From positions 660,119-724,118 of the forward strand of contig ONZQ02000005.1 of NCBI GenBank assembly GCA_900312665.1: a DNA stretch of 64,000 bases, in the 5' to 3' direction. Source of the DNA: Cephalotrichum gorgonifer (taxonomy: Eukaryota > Ascomycota > Sordariomycetes > Microascales > Microascaceae). Below are positions 11,307 through 23,500 of the stretch, piece by piece (the first letter of the stretch is position 1; every line of letters starts with the position of its first letter). Position numbers and translations under genes: made by a program. The notes under the pieces were generated by a model. That model saw nothing but the letters and a program-made list of their open reading frames with translations, had not been told where the DNA came from and searched no databases.

Positions 11307-12350
11307 TACTATGTGGTTCTACCCATGGATCTGGTACGATGTCGTATGGCTACCATATCAAGGTCGACGCAGCTTCGATGGCCCCGACGCGATCGAGGGA
11401 TGGGATAGACAAAGGCGAGGCGCCGCAATTTAGCAGGTTTACTGACGGTATGCTTACGTTCCCGTCTCCGGCCGAGAGGGCCATTCAGAGGTCCAATCCA
11501 AGATAACCTTCAACGACGGGTTTCAAGGAGAGTTCCAGAGACCTCATTACCCTAATTGGACTGTCCTCCACCCACGATAGCTTCTCCCTCTAAGACTCTC
11601 CGAATCTCTTTATAATTAGCGCGCTCGACGCCTTAACTACTGAGTAAAATACCGTGGGCGTCAATGCCCAATCATTCACGGGTGCCTTCTAAGGTTGCGA
11701 CAGGGGGGCGCCTAATGCCCTGACACGCAAAGACGCACGGCCCGGCCCGGCTCAGGGCCACCAGGTCGAATTTGGTGGCCGTTAGCGTGGATTTAAGCGC
11801 CCTGATCTGTCTCCCCCATTTCCTTATGGGCTCGCTCTTGTGGAATTAATCGGGACTGTTTCAAGTCGTAAACTGGTGGGGCGGTGACTAGCATGACAAA
11901 ATTACCGGGTATGTTGAGCACCAAGAACCTTGTCTTTTGGTAGGATCAAAAGCTACATACATATAGACTGCCACCCTGGGGCCGCTCAGACACTTATACG
12001 GGAAAAATGCTTGGCACCACAATCCTTCCCCCACATGAAGTACATGTAAATTTAAGCGCCCTGGTCTGGTCCCCCTTGTAGGCTCTCCGACAGCATCCAA
12101 TCAGACAAATTACCTGATGCTCGGTTCCTGGCTTTGCTCCCCAAATGGGTAACCGAAGTATTTTACACAGCCGGCTCCTTCTGGGTAATACCAGTCATTA
12201 TAACGGGGGAATCCGTCCCTCGCCCGGGGAGATGGTTCTCTGCTCCCTTCCCTGGGATTTCTCCCATTTTGTCATTTTGAGACCTGTATATTTCACCCCC
12301 AACCCCAGCTCCCGAGGCTCTCTCGCGGCTTCGAGCTCGACACCGAAAGG
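11307..12350. other. Intergenic region with a dispersed direct repeat
   Basis: No gene is supported. Two copies of ATTTAAGCGCCCTG(A/G)TCTG followed by a C run lie at 11791-11817 and 12050-12075. The right end holds the promoter of the apple-domain membrane protein gene. Confidence 0.6.
11791..12075 (+). repeat. Pair of 26-bp dispersed direct repeats
   Basis: The copies at 11791-11817 and 12050-12075 share ATTTAAGCGCCCTG, then TCTG and CCCCC, in the same orientation about 259 bp apart. No open frame or terminal inverted repeat accompanies them. They may be remnants of a degraded element or shared regulatory words. Confidence 0.6.
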
Positions 12351-13234
12351 ATGGACAATAATTACCATTACTCCTCGACACACTCCAGCAGTCAAGACAA
12401 GTCCGTGGTAACGCCGGTAATGGGCGGGCTGGAGCCCGTCCCGCGACAAGATGATCTTCCGGAGGTCGTGTATGCGGAGCACTTCTCGAAACATGGAGTT
12501 ATTGAGAATCCTGCGGCAGGGGAACCTCTTCCTCGAGGGGGCAAATCTACCATCTTCGGCCTACGGCGCTCGACGTTCATTCTACTCGTCCTGTTAGTAG
12601 CGGTAATCATCATCGCGGCCGCGGGTGGTGGACTGGGTGGGACAATCGCAGTACGGAATGCTTACGAGTACGGCCTCGCCTCTCTCCCTGCGTCCCTCGA
12701 CGAAAAAAAAAATCCCGTTGCGCTCTTTGCTAACTGTTAATTTTCAAAAGCCGTGGTGTCGCGGAAGCCTCCCAGTGCGAACCCGCTCAGAGCGCGGCAC
12801 CCTCTCAGAGCGAGGCACCCTCTCAGAGCGAACCTGAGAGTCCTACCGCGACGGGAGATAGGATTCCGCCGCCGCCGACGTACGGAGTCCTCGAGCTCGA
12901 CTGTCCCAACCTCACGGACACCACACACAGAATCGCTCCCGAAAAGGAGACCTTCGTCTTCCGTGCGACTTGCAGCTCTGACTACCCCAATGTCGGCGAC
13001 ATAATAATGATTGTATCGTACAGCTTCGAAGACTGCATGCGGGCCTGCGCGTCGTTTAATGAGAAGAATGCGATTCCGGATACGAAGTGTATTGCCGTGC
13101 ATTTCTCCGCGGAGCTGAAGTGGGTTACTACGAGGGGAGGGAACTGTTGGCTGAAGAGCAAAATAGGCACGGAGATGGTGGACAAAAACCCTGATACGAT
13201 GAACTTGCATGCTAGGGCCAACTTGCTCGACTAG
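12351..13234 (+). CDS. Single-pass membrane protein with apple/PAN-like ectodomain
   Basis: Two exons are inferred, 12351-12667 and 12751-13234. The 83-nt intron has a GTACGG donor, a GCTAAC branch point and an AAG acceptor. Skipping the intron would end the protein after about 129 residues, while splicing joins the frame exactly and gives 266 residues. The N-terminus is a polar cytoplasmic segment. A transmembrane helix spans about residues 75-97 (rich in Leu/Val/Ile/Ala), preceded by RR, which supports an N-in topology. A Gln/Ser/Pro linker follows, built from near-repeats of APSQSE. The C-terminal half carries regularly spaced cysteines (LDCPN, ATCSS, EDCMRAC, TKC, NCW) like the apple/PAN domains found in fungal surface proteins. 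The ectodomain probably binds carbohydrate or protein at the cell surface; the ligand is unknown. Confidence 0.8.
12777..12835 (+). repeat. Short coding minisatellite (18-nt units) in the apple-protein linker
   Basis: About three imperfect 18-nt units containing CCCTCTCAGAGCG encode the Ala-Pro-Ser-Gln-Ser-Glu-like linker between the membrane helix and the ectodomain. Because the unit is a multiple of three, copy number can change without breaking the frame. Confidence 0.7.
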
Positions 13235-13589
13235 CAATAGGAGGTCCATTTTGGGATAGGTGAGGGAGTGTTTTGCGGAGGAGGATTGGGACTGGGATTC
13301 GCGATTCGAGTCTGTACATATTTGATGAACGGTTATGTACATGTATACCCCAAACGTTCTTGGTATTCTAATTGGAAGTTATCAATCAGTAAACACTGGC
13401 TCGGTCGCCAACCAGAAGCACTTCATTGATACATATGCACTACACGACTGAAAAAGATCGGTGGACCTACAAGGGTACCTGTCCCACATGTCAGCGTCTA
13501 GAACTCACCCTAACGGCCCTCAGCCTGACCCTTCCTCCGTATGATCTCCTGCTTGGCCTTTGGTTCGACTAGGACCTTCATCCTGGGCT
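13235..13589. other. Convergent 3' intergenic spacer
   Basis: This 355-bp spacer lies between the 3' ends of the apple-domain gene (+) and the HET-domain gene (-). No gene is visible; it presumably holds both 3' UTRs and poly(A) sites. Confidence 0.6.
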
Positions 13590-16096
13590 TTAGTTTTCTC
13601 CTTCAGCTTGAGCCTCGACTTGGCCCTCGGCCGTACCTCCAGGCTTTGGCCTCAGGCCCGAATCTTCTTCCCATTTTATCCCGGCCGCAGTGATAGAACG
13701 CCAATCATAGTCATCGGCACCATACACGCGCTGCTTCTTTAGAAGCACAGCGGCCGGGCCATCGTCCTTGTTATCGTCATCGGACACCTCGTTACTGACA
13801 AGGACCATCCTCTTTTTCTTCTTACCTTCGCCCACTTCCTTATCATCGCCTTCCTCCCTAACATCATCAGCCTCCTTCACTAGCTTCTGACACCTGTAAA
13901 ATATATTCAGCTTCCTCAGCCTCCACGTGGCCCTCGCGTCGTCCCTCTTCTCTCGCCTGTCGCTCCCATCCGCCCACAGGATAGGATACACCTCGACTGC
14001 CAACAGCTCACCTGGCTTCTTCCCGGACTCCTCTTCGCTCGGCGCTCGCGGCAGGTGAGTTGCCGGATCCTCTGGTGGCGCGGCGGGGTCGAACGGCTCG
14101 ACCACCCACGCACGGTGATGCCAGTCAGGAAGGTGGGCGATAGCCGCGGGGACGACGATGTACGAATGGTCACTGATGGGCGAGGTAATGGCGAAGTCTT
14201 CTGCGCCGTCTGCGAACGGGCCGATAGGGAGGCGACGTGGCCCGGTGTGGAGAAGACATATCCGCGGATCGACAGCGCAGGTCATGAACCGGATGGCGTT
14301 GTGCAGCGTAGCGCCATCTGAGTCCTGCTTCGTCTCGGGGGTGTCGAAATGAGCTAGGAGCGAGGTCGCGGCCGCCGTCAGGCGAGCGTCGGCATCCTTC
14401 CCCAGTATACCGTCATCCCAAGATGCCGTTCCGGACGCCATTACGTCGGGGAAGCGCAAGATCCACTGGAGTCCGCAGTCGATGGCCAGGGCAAGCCAGG
14501 CCTTCACAAACCCATTTAGGGGTGCGTCTGGTCGGCTGCCGCCACTGCTGTTGATAGCTGCTACTCTAAACCTGCTCTGAATGGTCTCATCTGCGGCGGC
14601 AATAAAATCTCGCGCCAGCATGTCGAGCTCATGCTCCTCTACGATTCTTGATGCCACATCCAGCGACGCCGGGGAGGCCGGGCGAGGTTGTGCTGCGAAG
14701 ACGATCAGGTCGAGCTCCACGTAGTCTTTCGTCACGGCTGTGATGGAATCCGGGGCCGTCGCCGGCATCTTATAGTCAATGATCCCCATCATCGACCCGC
14801 TCACCCACGAGAGCGTCTCCTTCCCAGCTCCGTCGGGGATTTTAAGCCTCGGCCCGGTTAGGGCCAACGGCACCAAATCCCCTGAGGCAATGACTAACAG
14901 CGAGAATATCCACATGACGTCCTTGACATCCTTGACGGCATCGCCGTGGAAGAGAGCGGGATCCCGGCGGTGTTGAGCGCGATCGACATCAAGTCGCCCG
15001 GGATGAAGCAGCCAAGCGACAGGATGCTCACGAGATGCTGCATGGTTGAGACCTCGTCGCCGCTGCTCGGCAAGAGCATCTCCGTCCTCCACCAGCGCTG
15101 GCGCAGCGTCCTCGGCTTCGGGTCGCTCATAGCCTCGTGGAGCGTGCTCTGGTTGCCGGTCGGGTCGAAGACGGACTCCTGGTCGCTGAGGTACATGGCG
15201 ATGTAGAAGATGGAGCGGAACTCGAAGGACAGCACACGGCCGTCGTGCCCGAAGCAGAGGAGCATCGGGTTGTTGACCTTCCCGTGCCGCGAGATGCGCG
15301 ACTCGTGCCCGCACCACGCCCGCGAGAACCACCTCGCTCCCAGCATCTTCATCGCGAAGGCGTGAGCCCCCATCAACACATCCGCCCTTCCAGCGTCGCG
15401 GTACGCCTTCTCTCGCGAGGGGAAGTACTCGTCTATGAACTTGATGCGCGCCGCGCCCTCCATCCCCACGGTCCCCGCGCTCATATCGGCGTAGAACCCC
15501 GCGTACGCCAGCCCGGCGGCTTCCTCGGCCGGTGTCAGCTGCACGTCCTCGAGCAGGATCACCATGCGCCGGGCGGACCGGTAGACCACGTCCATAGCTC
15601 CGATGTGCGACATCTTGTCCGTGTCAGACGACTGGTTGATGCACAGTCTGTCCAGCCATACGCCCTCGTCGGCGGACTGCCGTAGTCCCATCACGGCGTC
15701 GACCATGGGCCGCGAGACCTCCCACCCCGGGGCAATGGGAGTCGCAGCGTCGGCGAGCGGCCACCCGGGGTAGTGCCAGCAGTAGCTCACGACCAGAAAC
15801 GACGGGATGCTCGGCGCGCTAGTTAGTTCTACGGTTGGGGTCCCGAGGATCATGCGTAGAGGCAAGCCCGAGATCGCCTCCTGCTTGGGGTGGAACTGCG
15901 GAGCAATCTCGGCATTGAGCGCATGTAAGCGCTTTAGGATCACGGCGGCCTGCGCTTGGCTCTCCGGGCTGCGCAGGACGTCGCTGGCGAAGGAGAGGAG
16001 CGCTTGGGTGTTTTCGTCGGAGAGCCGGATTAGGACCTGGCCCAGCGGAGCGAGCACCGCCGTTTGGGACTCGACGTATTCCTTCTTATTTTCCAT
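13590..16096 (-). pseudogene. HET-domain (heterokaryon incompatibility) protein, frameshifted
   Basis: The minus-strand frame from ATG 16096 encodes a classic HET domain: SYCW at residues 104-107, WLDRLCINQ at 147-155, and WFSRAWCGHE at 256-265. HET proteins trigger cell death on meeting a non-self partner during hyphal fusion. Near codon 380 the coding signal moves to another frame and runs to a stop at 13590-13592, giving about 834 residues in all if joined. The join is at a short AGAGAG run (14951-14956), consistent with a 2-nt gain there. As written, the protein would stop at 14894 after 400 residues, with an aberrant tail. A GTGAGC...AAG intron of 101 nt could restore frame. However, it would remove a segment with the SIALN pattern usual in HET proteins, so a frameshift is favoured. 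The C-terminal half is acidic and Lys-rich at its end. This is either an inactivated allele or a sequencing error. Confidence 0.8.
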
Positions 16097-17746
16097 GGCA
16101 CCGAATTTGTAGACCTGAGAAGAGAGAGCGGAATGGAAACGTCAGTTCAGGTCCATGGGGAAGCTACTAGTGATCCGGAGTATTGAAGGTGAGAGAGCGG
16201 CTGAATATTGTTAGTTAATGCTGATATCGGACGATGGCGCGGCCTTGAAGAGGGTGCTGCCTTGAAGAGGGGCAGGAGGCCTACGCCAGAATACCCAATG
16301 GCACGGCATGACCCATGACCCGGAGCGGGGGACTCAGCCATTTCTCTTGCTACCCTAACTTTTGAGGAATGCCATTCTTCAAGGGCTCGGTCCCCTCTTC
16401 TTAAAGGGGCGATATTCTCGTAAGTGCCACTGCAAGCTGCTCCTCTGAGCGATAACTTCGATGATCAAGAATGGAGTATACAAGTATAATATGAGCTACT
16501 TCGAGGTGGGGTATGATACTGAGTCATCGAGGATGGAATGCCCCACCTCACCGGCGCCATCAAGAGCCGAGAGCTTCAAGAACCATGAGCCAAGAGCCAA
16601 GAGTGTCCATCACAGAGCATGTCGAATTCATAGGTTGGGAGAGATGCTCCCCCCCCACTAACACCGTGCTCTTGCGATTTCGAGAAGTGTCTGTATTCGT
16701 CGGTGGCGCGAGGGTGGTGGCGGAAACGCTCGGTGTGTTGCAACTGTGCCCGGGAGTTTCCGTGTGTTCGCTCAGAGTGTGTGGTACATAGTATTTGGTG
16801 GCAGTCGATCTAGTCGTTAGAATTCAGCGAATCACATTCCTCATCCAGCCCACTTACACCCTCTTCGCGCCTTCCTTGCCCACACACAACCTCAGGATTA
16901 GGCGCGTGGTGCAACCTATACACTCTTTCATTGTATTCAACTGACGACATGTCGTCAAACCCAAAGAATCCCCTTCCTCCCCTTCGAAAGCCGACCCCTC
17001 TCCCGGCGCACACCTAGACATTGGTCTACGGCCGCCTCTTGAAAGCAACGTAGGAGAACATTCGATGTAGAAGCAGCATTCACCTTGGCCCCGGAGAATG
17101 CGCGATTCAGGCCTGGGATATATGAAGATTAACAACACAAACCTCTTAACTGGTCGCTCCTTTCATAATATAGATGTCCCCCCTCGCCGGAACTAACTAC
17201 GGGGCCAAAGATCCGAGTCCTTCAATGTGATTGAGGATTTCCCATGTAGACTTTTGCCCAATTGGGAAACCATACCCGCCCGGAAGTTGCTCTCTTCCCC
17301 CCCCACGGGTAGGAACGAGTGGGCGGTGGCGGCGCGCGGGGGGGCGGGGGGGTTTGTTGTGGTAATGTGGTGGGGGGCATTGGAGGGGTAGTAGGTAGGG
17401 ATATTTCCACCCAACCTCAGACCATGGAACCTCACAAAACATGTTAAATCCTTATGGAGCTATAAACCCCTCTTTCTCCAAAATAGTATTTTATTTCCTT
17501 TTTTCCATTCCTCCCTCTCTTCAAGGGTCCTCTTCTTCCAAAAATACATAGCTCCCCCCTAAAAAAATAAAAGAAAGAGGGCCTAATCTACTCGCACCCG
17601 TCCCGCTCTCCACCTCCGAAACAGCGAGCAATCTCGAAGACCCCGCCTTCTGCCTGTCTTTAACCGGCCGCCTTCGGTCTCGGGACACAACTTCCTGTCT
17701 ATATCTCTATACAACGGGATTCGTCCCCCCAGCCAGCCCTCCAGCT
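16097..17746. other. Divergent intergenic region
   Basis: These 1.65 kb lie between the start of the HET-domain gene (-) and the small hydrophobic protein gene (+). No gene is supported. The right half has C/T-rich tracts and a short AT-rich patch (17480-17580), as is common in fungal promoters. Confidence 0.6.
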
Positions 17747-18253
17747 ATGGAGGTATCACAACTCGAAGGACGTCGTCAGGCATCAACCGCTATGAATCGC
17801 GCCCAAACCCAAATGGCCTCGGCCTCGTCCCACTCAGTAGCCCGGCACCTCCCCCACGGCGCCGTCGAGCTCATGCTCCCAGCCCTCAGAACGATACTAT
17901 CATCGCTACGCTTGTTCGAGTTCCACATCGTGCCTATCGCGACGCAGACATACTGGCTCTCGCAAGGAATCCTCACCCTCATGGTTCCCACCATGGTGAT
18001 GCTGCTCACCACGATGTACCAGCTCCTTCGCCTCTCCGTGAGGATACAAATGATGACCTTGTACATAGCAGGGAGCATCATGCAGTACATCTCGAGAGCG
18101 ATTGCGGCCAGTAAATTCCAGAAGAACCTTGAGCGGGAGGTATACAGCTTCTTGCTCGGACCTGGCCTGGTGCTGTTCAAGGGGGCCTTCTGGCTGGGTT
18201 GGTGGGGTGTGATTGGTGCCACTCTAAGCGCGCCGTGGTGGCTCATGGGTTGA
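17747..18253 (+). CDS. Small hydrophobic protein, probable membrane protein
   Basis: Single-exon frame of 168 residues from an ATG preceded by a C/T-rich leader. After a polar N-terminus of about 45 residues it carries two or three strongly hydrophobic stretches (about 65-95, 100-120 and 135-165), the last rich in Trp and Gly. The frame is intact and has Met/Leu/Ile-rich helices rather than random composition. I do not recognise a family, and the opposite strand also has an open frame over the same span. It is convergent with the XAP5 gene, 100 bp away. It could be a genuine lineage-specific membrane protein or a chance frame. Confidence 0.45.
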   Translation: MEVSQLEGRRQASTAMNRAQTQMASASSHSVARHLPHGAVELMLPALRTILSSLRLFEFHIVPIATQTYWLSQGILTLMVPTMVMLLTTMYQLLRLSVRIQMMTLYIAGSIMQYISRAIAASKFQKNLEREVYSFLLGPGLVLFKGAFWLGWWGVIGATLSAPWWLMG

Positions 18254-18352
18254 AAACCCACGGGAGGGGGAACCGGTCTTGGTATCCCCAATCCTCGCCA
18301 TATCTTCATGCCCTTCGACTGCGCCACATCGACGGAATGAGCCGGCGGCACA

Positions 18353-19598
18353 TCACCGCTTCGAGTAGAAGAAAGCGTTGCCACCCAGATCCCTCCGGAT
18401 CTCGCTCACGTAATCCTTCTCCGGATCAAACTCCTGCCACAGACTAGCCGGATATATGTGCTTATTGCGCTCATACCACCGCCGATCGACCACCTTCGTC
18501 ATCGCCGGGTCGTCATCCGCGCCCTCGAGCGTCGACACATCGGGAACTCGCCTCGCGGCCTCAGCCCTCGAAGCCGCCGTCACGATGCCGCCGATCTTGT
18601 TGTCATCGTTGTCGTCGTCAGCGTCGGGAGGCCGTCGTGCCTCAGCGGTGTAGTTGAAGATCCGCGTGCCCTCGGGGCCTAGCGATTTGTTTATAGCAAA
18701 GAAGTAAAAGTCATAATGCTAAACGAAGAAAGCGGATGTTAGACCGTCGGCCTGCAAGAAGTGCCTTCAAGTAAAGTGGAAACTTGTGTGTGACAATAGA
18801 CAATAGCCTATGACATGACGATTTGGGACTTACGTGAGGAATGATCATAGTGCCCCGGACGAGCATTAGGTCGTCCACCCCAACCCTAGCCCACTGCTTC
18901 CTGGCCGCGAGCTTGTCGCCGCCGACGGCGAGCTCCGCGCCGACTTTACGGCTCATGTCGAGGAATACCCACACGTGGTCTCCCTTCTTCAGCCGGACCA
19001 TGCCACCCGGTGTATTTGTGCCGTCGTAGAACACGAACGGGATGGCAATCTCCGAAGCTCTGACGGCGTCCTGTATCTGGAGGAACTCGCGGCGCAGCCT
19101 CTCCCGTTCTGCGGCCTCGTGGCGCATGCTCGCCTTCGTGAGTGTCCTCGGCACGATGCCGACGGACGAGTTCGCTGCGAGATTGGATTTCGGCTTCTTG
19201 GGACTGGCGGGCTCCGTAGAGTTATCTTCCGCCGTCTTCCCGGCCCCCTTATCCTCCGATGCGCCCTTCTTGGGGGCTACGACATCGCCATCTTCCTCGT
19301 CGCTCTCGAAGGAGAGCTTGGCCCTCTTCTTCTTCTTCGGCTTCTTCTTCGGCTGTTCTGCTCCACTACCCGACTCGGCGGCGGATGAGTCTCCCACCGG
19401 GGTCCCGCTGAGTGACCTGCCGGGGGTCGAGGTCGCGGATAGAAGCGTTTCTCGGATCTCCCTCTCTTGTTGCTCGAGGACGTCGGCGCGGCGCTTGCGG
19501 TAGTCGGAGAGCGCGACGAGACCGACGGTGTTCGTTGAGAGTCGCTCAGTGGTGGTCTTGTTCGGTGCGACGAATCTGGAGGGAGGTTCGTTCGACAT
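18353..19598 (-). CDS. XAP5: XAP5/FAM50 family nuclear protein
   Basis: Two exons are inferred, complement of 18834-19598 and 18353-18718, with a GTAAGT donor and a TTTAG acceptor, encoding 376 residues. The N-terminal part is charged, with a basic Lys cluster (KKKPKKKKRAK) that probably serves as a nuclear localisation signal, and acidic stretches. The C-terminal XAP5 domain is unmistakable: IPFVFYDGTNTPG, then DDLMLVRGTMIIPH, with HYDFYFF directly after the splice junction. It ends RRWYERNKHIYPASLWQEFDP and a GNAFFYSKR terminus (both in exon 2). Family members are conserved nuclear proteins linked to gene expression and splicing (FAM50A in animals, XCT in plants). A frame extends upstream to a TTG at 19661; the ATG at 19598 is chosen because of its CACAATG context and the lack of an earlier in-frame ATG. 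Confidence 0.95.
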
Positions 19599-20533
19599 TG
19601 TGTGCGGGGGGAGATCGTCCGACGGAGGGCAAGGTGTTGGTGGTGCTCGAGGGGGGATCAAGCACTCGGGGACGGATGGGCGTTACAGATCTCCTGCTGC
19701 TCGTACTGCCACTGTTGCTGCTGCCTGCGATTGGATTGGAGCAGGAGAAAAGAGAGTTTGAGATCTAGGGAATCCACAAGGGATGGGGTATAGGGGAGCG
19801 CTAGAAGGGTTTAGAAAAGGAAAACACAGAAAAGCAAGCTACTGGACAATGAGAGAAAATCCTTGCTGGAAGAGCGAATGTGAAGCCCTCTCTGGTCGTC
19901 GTTCAGTTCCCCACTAGCTCTCCCAAGCATGAGGATTCTCCCACATGGCACAGACGCGCCCGCACGCTCGGCACTCACAGACGCCAGGGGTGGCAAGACG
20001 GTAAAACCTCGGACCGACAGCTGTATCGACCTGGCGAGCCAGCTGTCTTCCGAAATTTCTCCATCTAGCTCCCTGCCTCCTTAGGACAATTTCGAAGGCT
20101 GGAAATTTTTCTAGAGCACACAAGCAAAACCTGGCCCAGTAGCAATCACGCCTCTCCCACGAATACAAGACAACGAACGATCTCCGAACCTACAGACTAC
20201 ACCATAACATCATCAAACATAATTAGAGTTTTATTCCTCTAATCTCCTCGCCCCAGCCAACGTTTTCAAACCAACCACCCATCGTCAAACGACCAAACTT
20301 GCAGAATCGAGCTCCTACTCTTTTCGTCAACCCTCCGCCTAAAAAAACGAAAGCCCTTGTCCAGCTGTCTAAATCGGAAGCAATTTTCGGATCTCCCGAC
20401 CAGACGCGACAAAACTTACACAGAACAGAAAAGAAAAAAGAATAACCGCGACTTGCAATTCGCGATAGCTTTGATCGTCTCCAGCAGATTCATTTCTCCC
20501 ACCCAGCGCATCTTTGCAGCATAATATCGGGCC
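19599..20533. promoter_or_regulatory. Shared divergent promoter region (XAP5 / GYF gene)
   Basis: This 935-bp region separates two divergently transcribed housekeeping-type genes. No coding sequence is supported. It includes CT-rich stretches and an A/T-rich part (20150-20450) adjoining the GYF-gene leader. No specific factor site was assigned. Confidence 0.5.
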
Positions 20534-23500
20534 ATGGCATCCAATCTTCCATCGAGTTTCGCGTCGGCGGCCGCAGGGCAGAGTTCCAATCGCGACCCGA
20601 GGGGCAGAGGTGAATCCCGCGGGCCTGAATGGTGAGTTGGAAACGACTCCCTTGCATCTCGATATTCCTCCTTGGGTCCCCCCTGGTGTCTATCTATTTC
20701 GGTCGTTCTGTTCTGCATGCGATCCTCCCCTCCTTCACGGAGCTCCGACGGGATGAACAAGCCCAGCCTGAATGGTCCCGCTGCTATTCATGGATGGCTT
20801 GCATCTACACCGCACGCACGTGGCCACTGCTGCCAAACCCTACCACAGCTGGCACCTGAGATATCCCACGCAACAAAACGTCACGTATCGTGCGACAGTA
20901 TACTAATTATTCTCCTCTCGACCTGTCTAGGTTGTCTCGACGCGATGGCCGAACTAGCAACGGCACTTTAACCTTCCGCCGACCGTCCGCCACCCCCCAA
21001 TCCCTTGCCCAGTCCGGCGCCGCGCCAGAATCGACCCTGCAGAATGACCCATCCCTCGCTTCTCAGACGCCTTCCGCGCCGGCTGATCCCAGCGCGGCGA
21101 GGTATTCGAAGGATCAGCTTCTCAGCCTCTTCTCGGCATCCCGTGGACCCCAGGAGACCATCTCCCGCCTGTATATGGATGGGTGGAACCCGGGTGCTAG
21201 CCAGGTCAACGGTGGCGCATCGAGGGGCTGGGGGAAGCCTCACGAGTACCATACCGGCCCCGACTCCGACCTGTGTTGGAATGCTAGCGCAGAGGCGGTG
21301 CCCCTCAGCCTGCAAGAGATGACTGCGGAGGAAAGAGAGGTTCGTGTTTCCTATACAACTCCCCCCAACCATCCCAAGATCCCAGACCTTGGCTGGAAAA
21401 CTTCATCTCCTAACCGACTTGATAGTTGTTCCAAACGGATGTCAACTCGCCAATGAAGCCTCCGCAGCCCAAGGAAGGGACCGCCCAGACTACCCCTGCT
21501 AACGGCCGGAAGGCCTCGCTCTCACAGGGTAGTGGAAACCCGTATAACCTGACGTCCCCCACAACCGCCTCGAGACCTGGAACCCGTCGTCGGGAATCGA
21601 CCGAACCGACCCCGTTATCGGCCGGGGTTGCCTCTCCGACGGCAACGGGCAGCAGTCGGTTCGCGCGAGATGACGGGTCGCCGTGGTTCTCACGCAAGAC
21701 CACGGAGATCCGCGAAAGCGAGGGGGCGGAGGGCAATGACTCGGATCTTGGCAAAGACCTCCCGCAGTCCAAGCAGTCGTTCAACTCCCTCCTCCGTGGC
21801 AACTCCTCCGCCTCTCCAGGTGGATTGAGCAGCATCTGGCCTCCGTCAACCTCCCAACCCCCCTCCGCTGGTGGTAGTGGCTCGGGAATGGGAGGCTTTG
21901 GAAATTTCGCCCTCCCGGCCTCGAGTGCCTCGAAGCCGTTCGGCGGAAACCGAGGAGAGAGTCGACTGGCCCATCTCATGCCGAAAGACAGCTCGGAGAA
22001 TATTGCCGCTAAGGCCGCGGAGCCGGCAAACCCCGATGCTAGTCGGTCCTGGCGGTCGCGCCCCCGAACCGATACGGACCCCTTTGGCGATGATAGCCTT
22101 AGTGGGAGCGGCTTGTTGAGTGGCGTCCGTGATTCCACCCCGCCCGCTCAAAGCCAGTCCGGCCAGGGTCATCTCGATCCCGCCGCAAGGGGCGCGATCG
22201 GTGATCTCGGTTTGTCGGGGCTGCAACTACAGCAGGGCGACCGGGAGCATACTCCTCTTAGCCCTTCCGACACAAACCCTTACCGCAGCCCTCCTGTTGA
22301 GCGACGTGACCCCAGCGATCATGATGAGGATTTTGATAAGAGGGGCGGCGGTCTGGATCAGCTACCGTCCTTCGCCAACCCTGCGGCCCGCGGGTATCCA
22401 TCCAACGCATTCGATGGAAGTGATCGAAGCCAGACTAGCAGCGCTGGACCGAACCGATACCCCACGCTGAGCTCTCTCGGCGGATGGCCCGCCCCTCCGA
22501 GCGCGTCGGCCACGCCTGACCGTGAACGCGCCGGCTTCGGCTCCGCTTTTGGCAACACGCTCTTTAGTCCGGTCGGCGATGGGATGGGAGGCCTTGGCGG
22601 CGTGTTCGGCCCTCCGGGCGCGAGCGGCACTTCGTCCATTGGCCGCGGAAGCAAGCTGGGATCTCTGTTCCCTGCTGCCATGCAGGCACAGATGCAGGGT
22701 CAGGATCCGGAACACCTCGGTGACTCCATCCCCGACCTACGACAGAACAACCCCCTCGGAGCTATCGGTCGCGGCACTCTTGCCGGCCCAGGTCGCGAGG
22801 GTGACGCCCCTGGCAGGCAAGGCCAGAACGCCTTCGACGATGTCTTCGCTTCGTCGGCTGAGGCGAGCCGCGCTCGCGCTCTCTTCAACTCGGGAGATGC
22901 GCAGTCTGGCCACGGCTTCGCGTCGTCCGGTGCTCCGTTCGCCACCGGTCAGCCTTCAGGCGAGGGTCCTCCCTCGTCGCAGGTTAGGCAGATGGTCATG
23001 CCCGATCGCATGAGATGGGTATACCTAGACCCACAGGGCCAGGTCCAAGGACCCTTCACAGGGCTGGAGATGAACGATTGGTATAAAGCTAATTTCTTCA
23101 CGCCCGACCTCCGTGTCAAGAAGATCGAGGACTCCGACTTTGAGCCGCTGGGTCAGCTTATCAGGCGTATTGGGAACTCGCGCGAGCCATTCCTCGTACC
23201 CCAGATCGGCGTTCCCCATGGCCCAGCTCCTCAACCCAGCGGGTTCTCCCAGGCGGGCAGTTCTAATGTCGTCCCTCCCCTGAGCGGTGTGTTCCCTAGC
23301 TATGGACGCACGCTCACGGCCGAGGAGCAAAACAATTTGGAAAGGCGGAAGCAGGAGGAGCAGATCCTCATGGCGCAGCAGCGCGAGTTTATCCTCCGTC
23401 AGCAGGCCGTACCCCCTAAGTTCCCGATGCCCGGTGCCGGCCCTGTCGGGGGCTCTCTCAACCACCACTCTAGCGCTCAAAGCCTCCAGAGCCAGCCAAG

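Noticed and set aside
14936..15036. 101-nt intron restoring frame in the HET gene (GTGAGC to CAAG)
   Set aside because: It would delete a SIALN-containing segment that looks conserved in HET proteins, and its branch point is poor. A 2-nt slip is simpler, though not proven.
18353..19661. Upstream start for XAP5 at 19661
   Set aside because: That codon is TTG, not ATG, and the extra 21 residues are Pro-rich; the ATG at 19598 has good context.
21410..22138. 242-codon minus-strand frame opposite the GYF gene
   Set aside because: It overlaps the long third exon of a well-supported gene and has no motif of its own.
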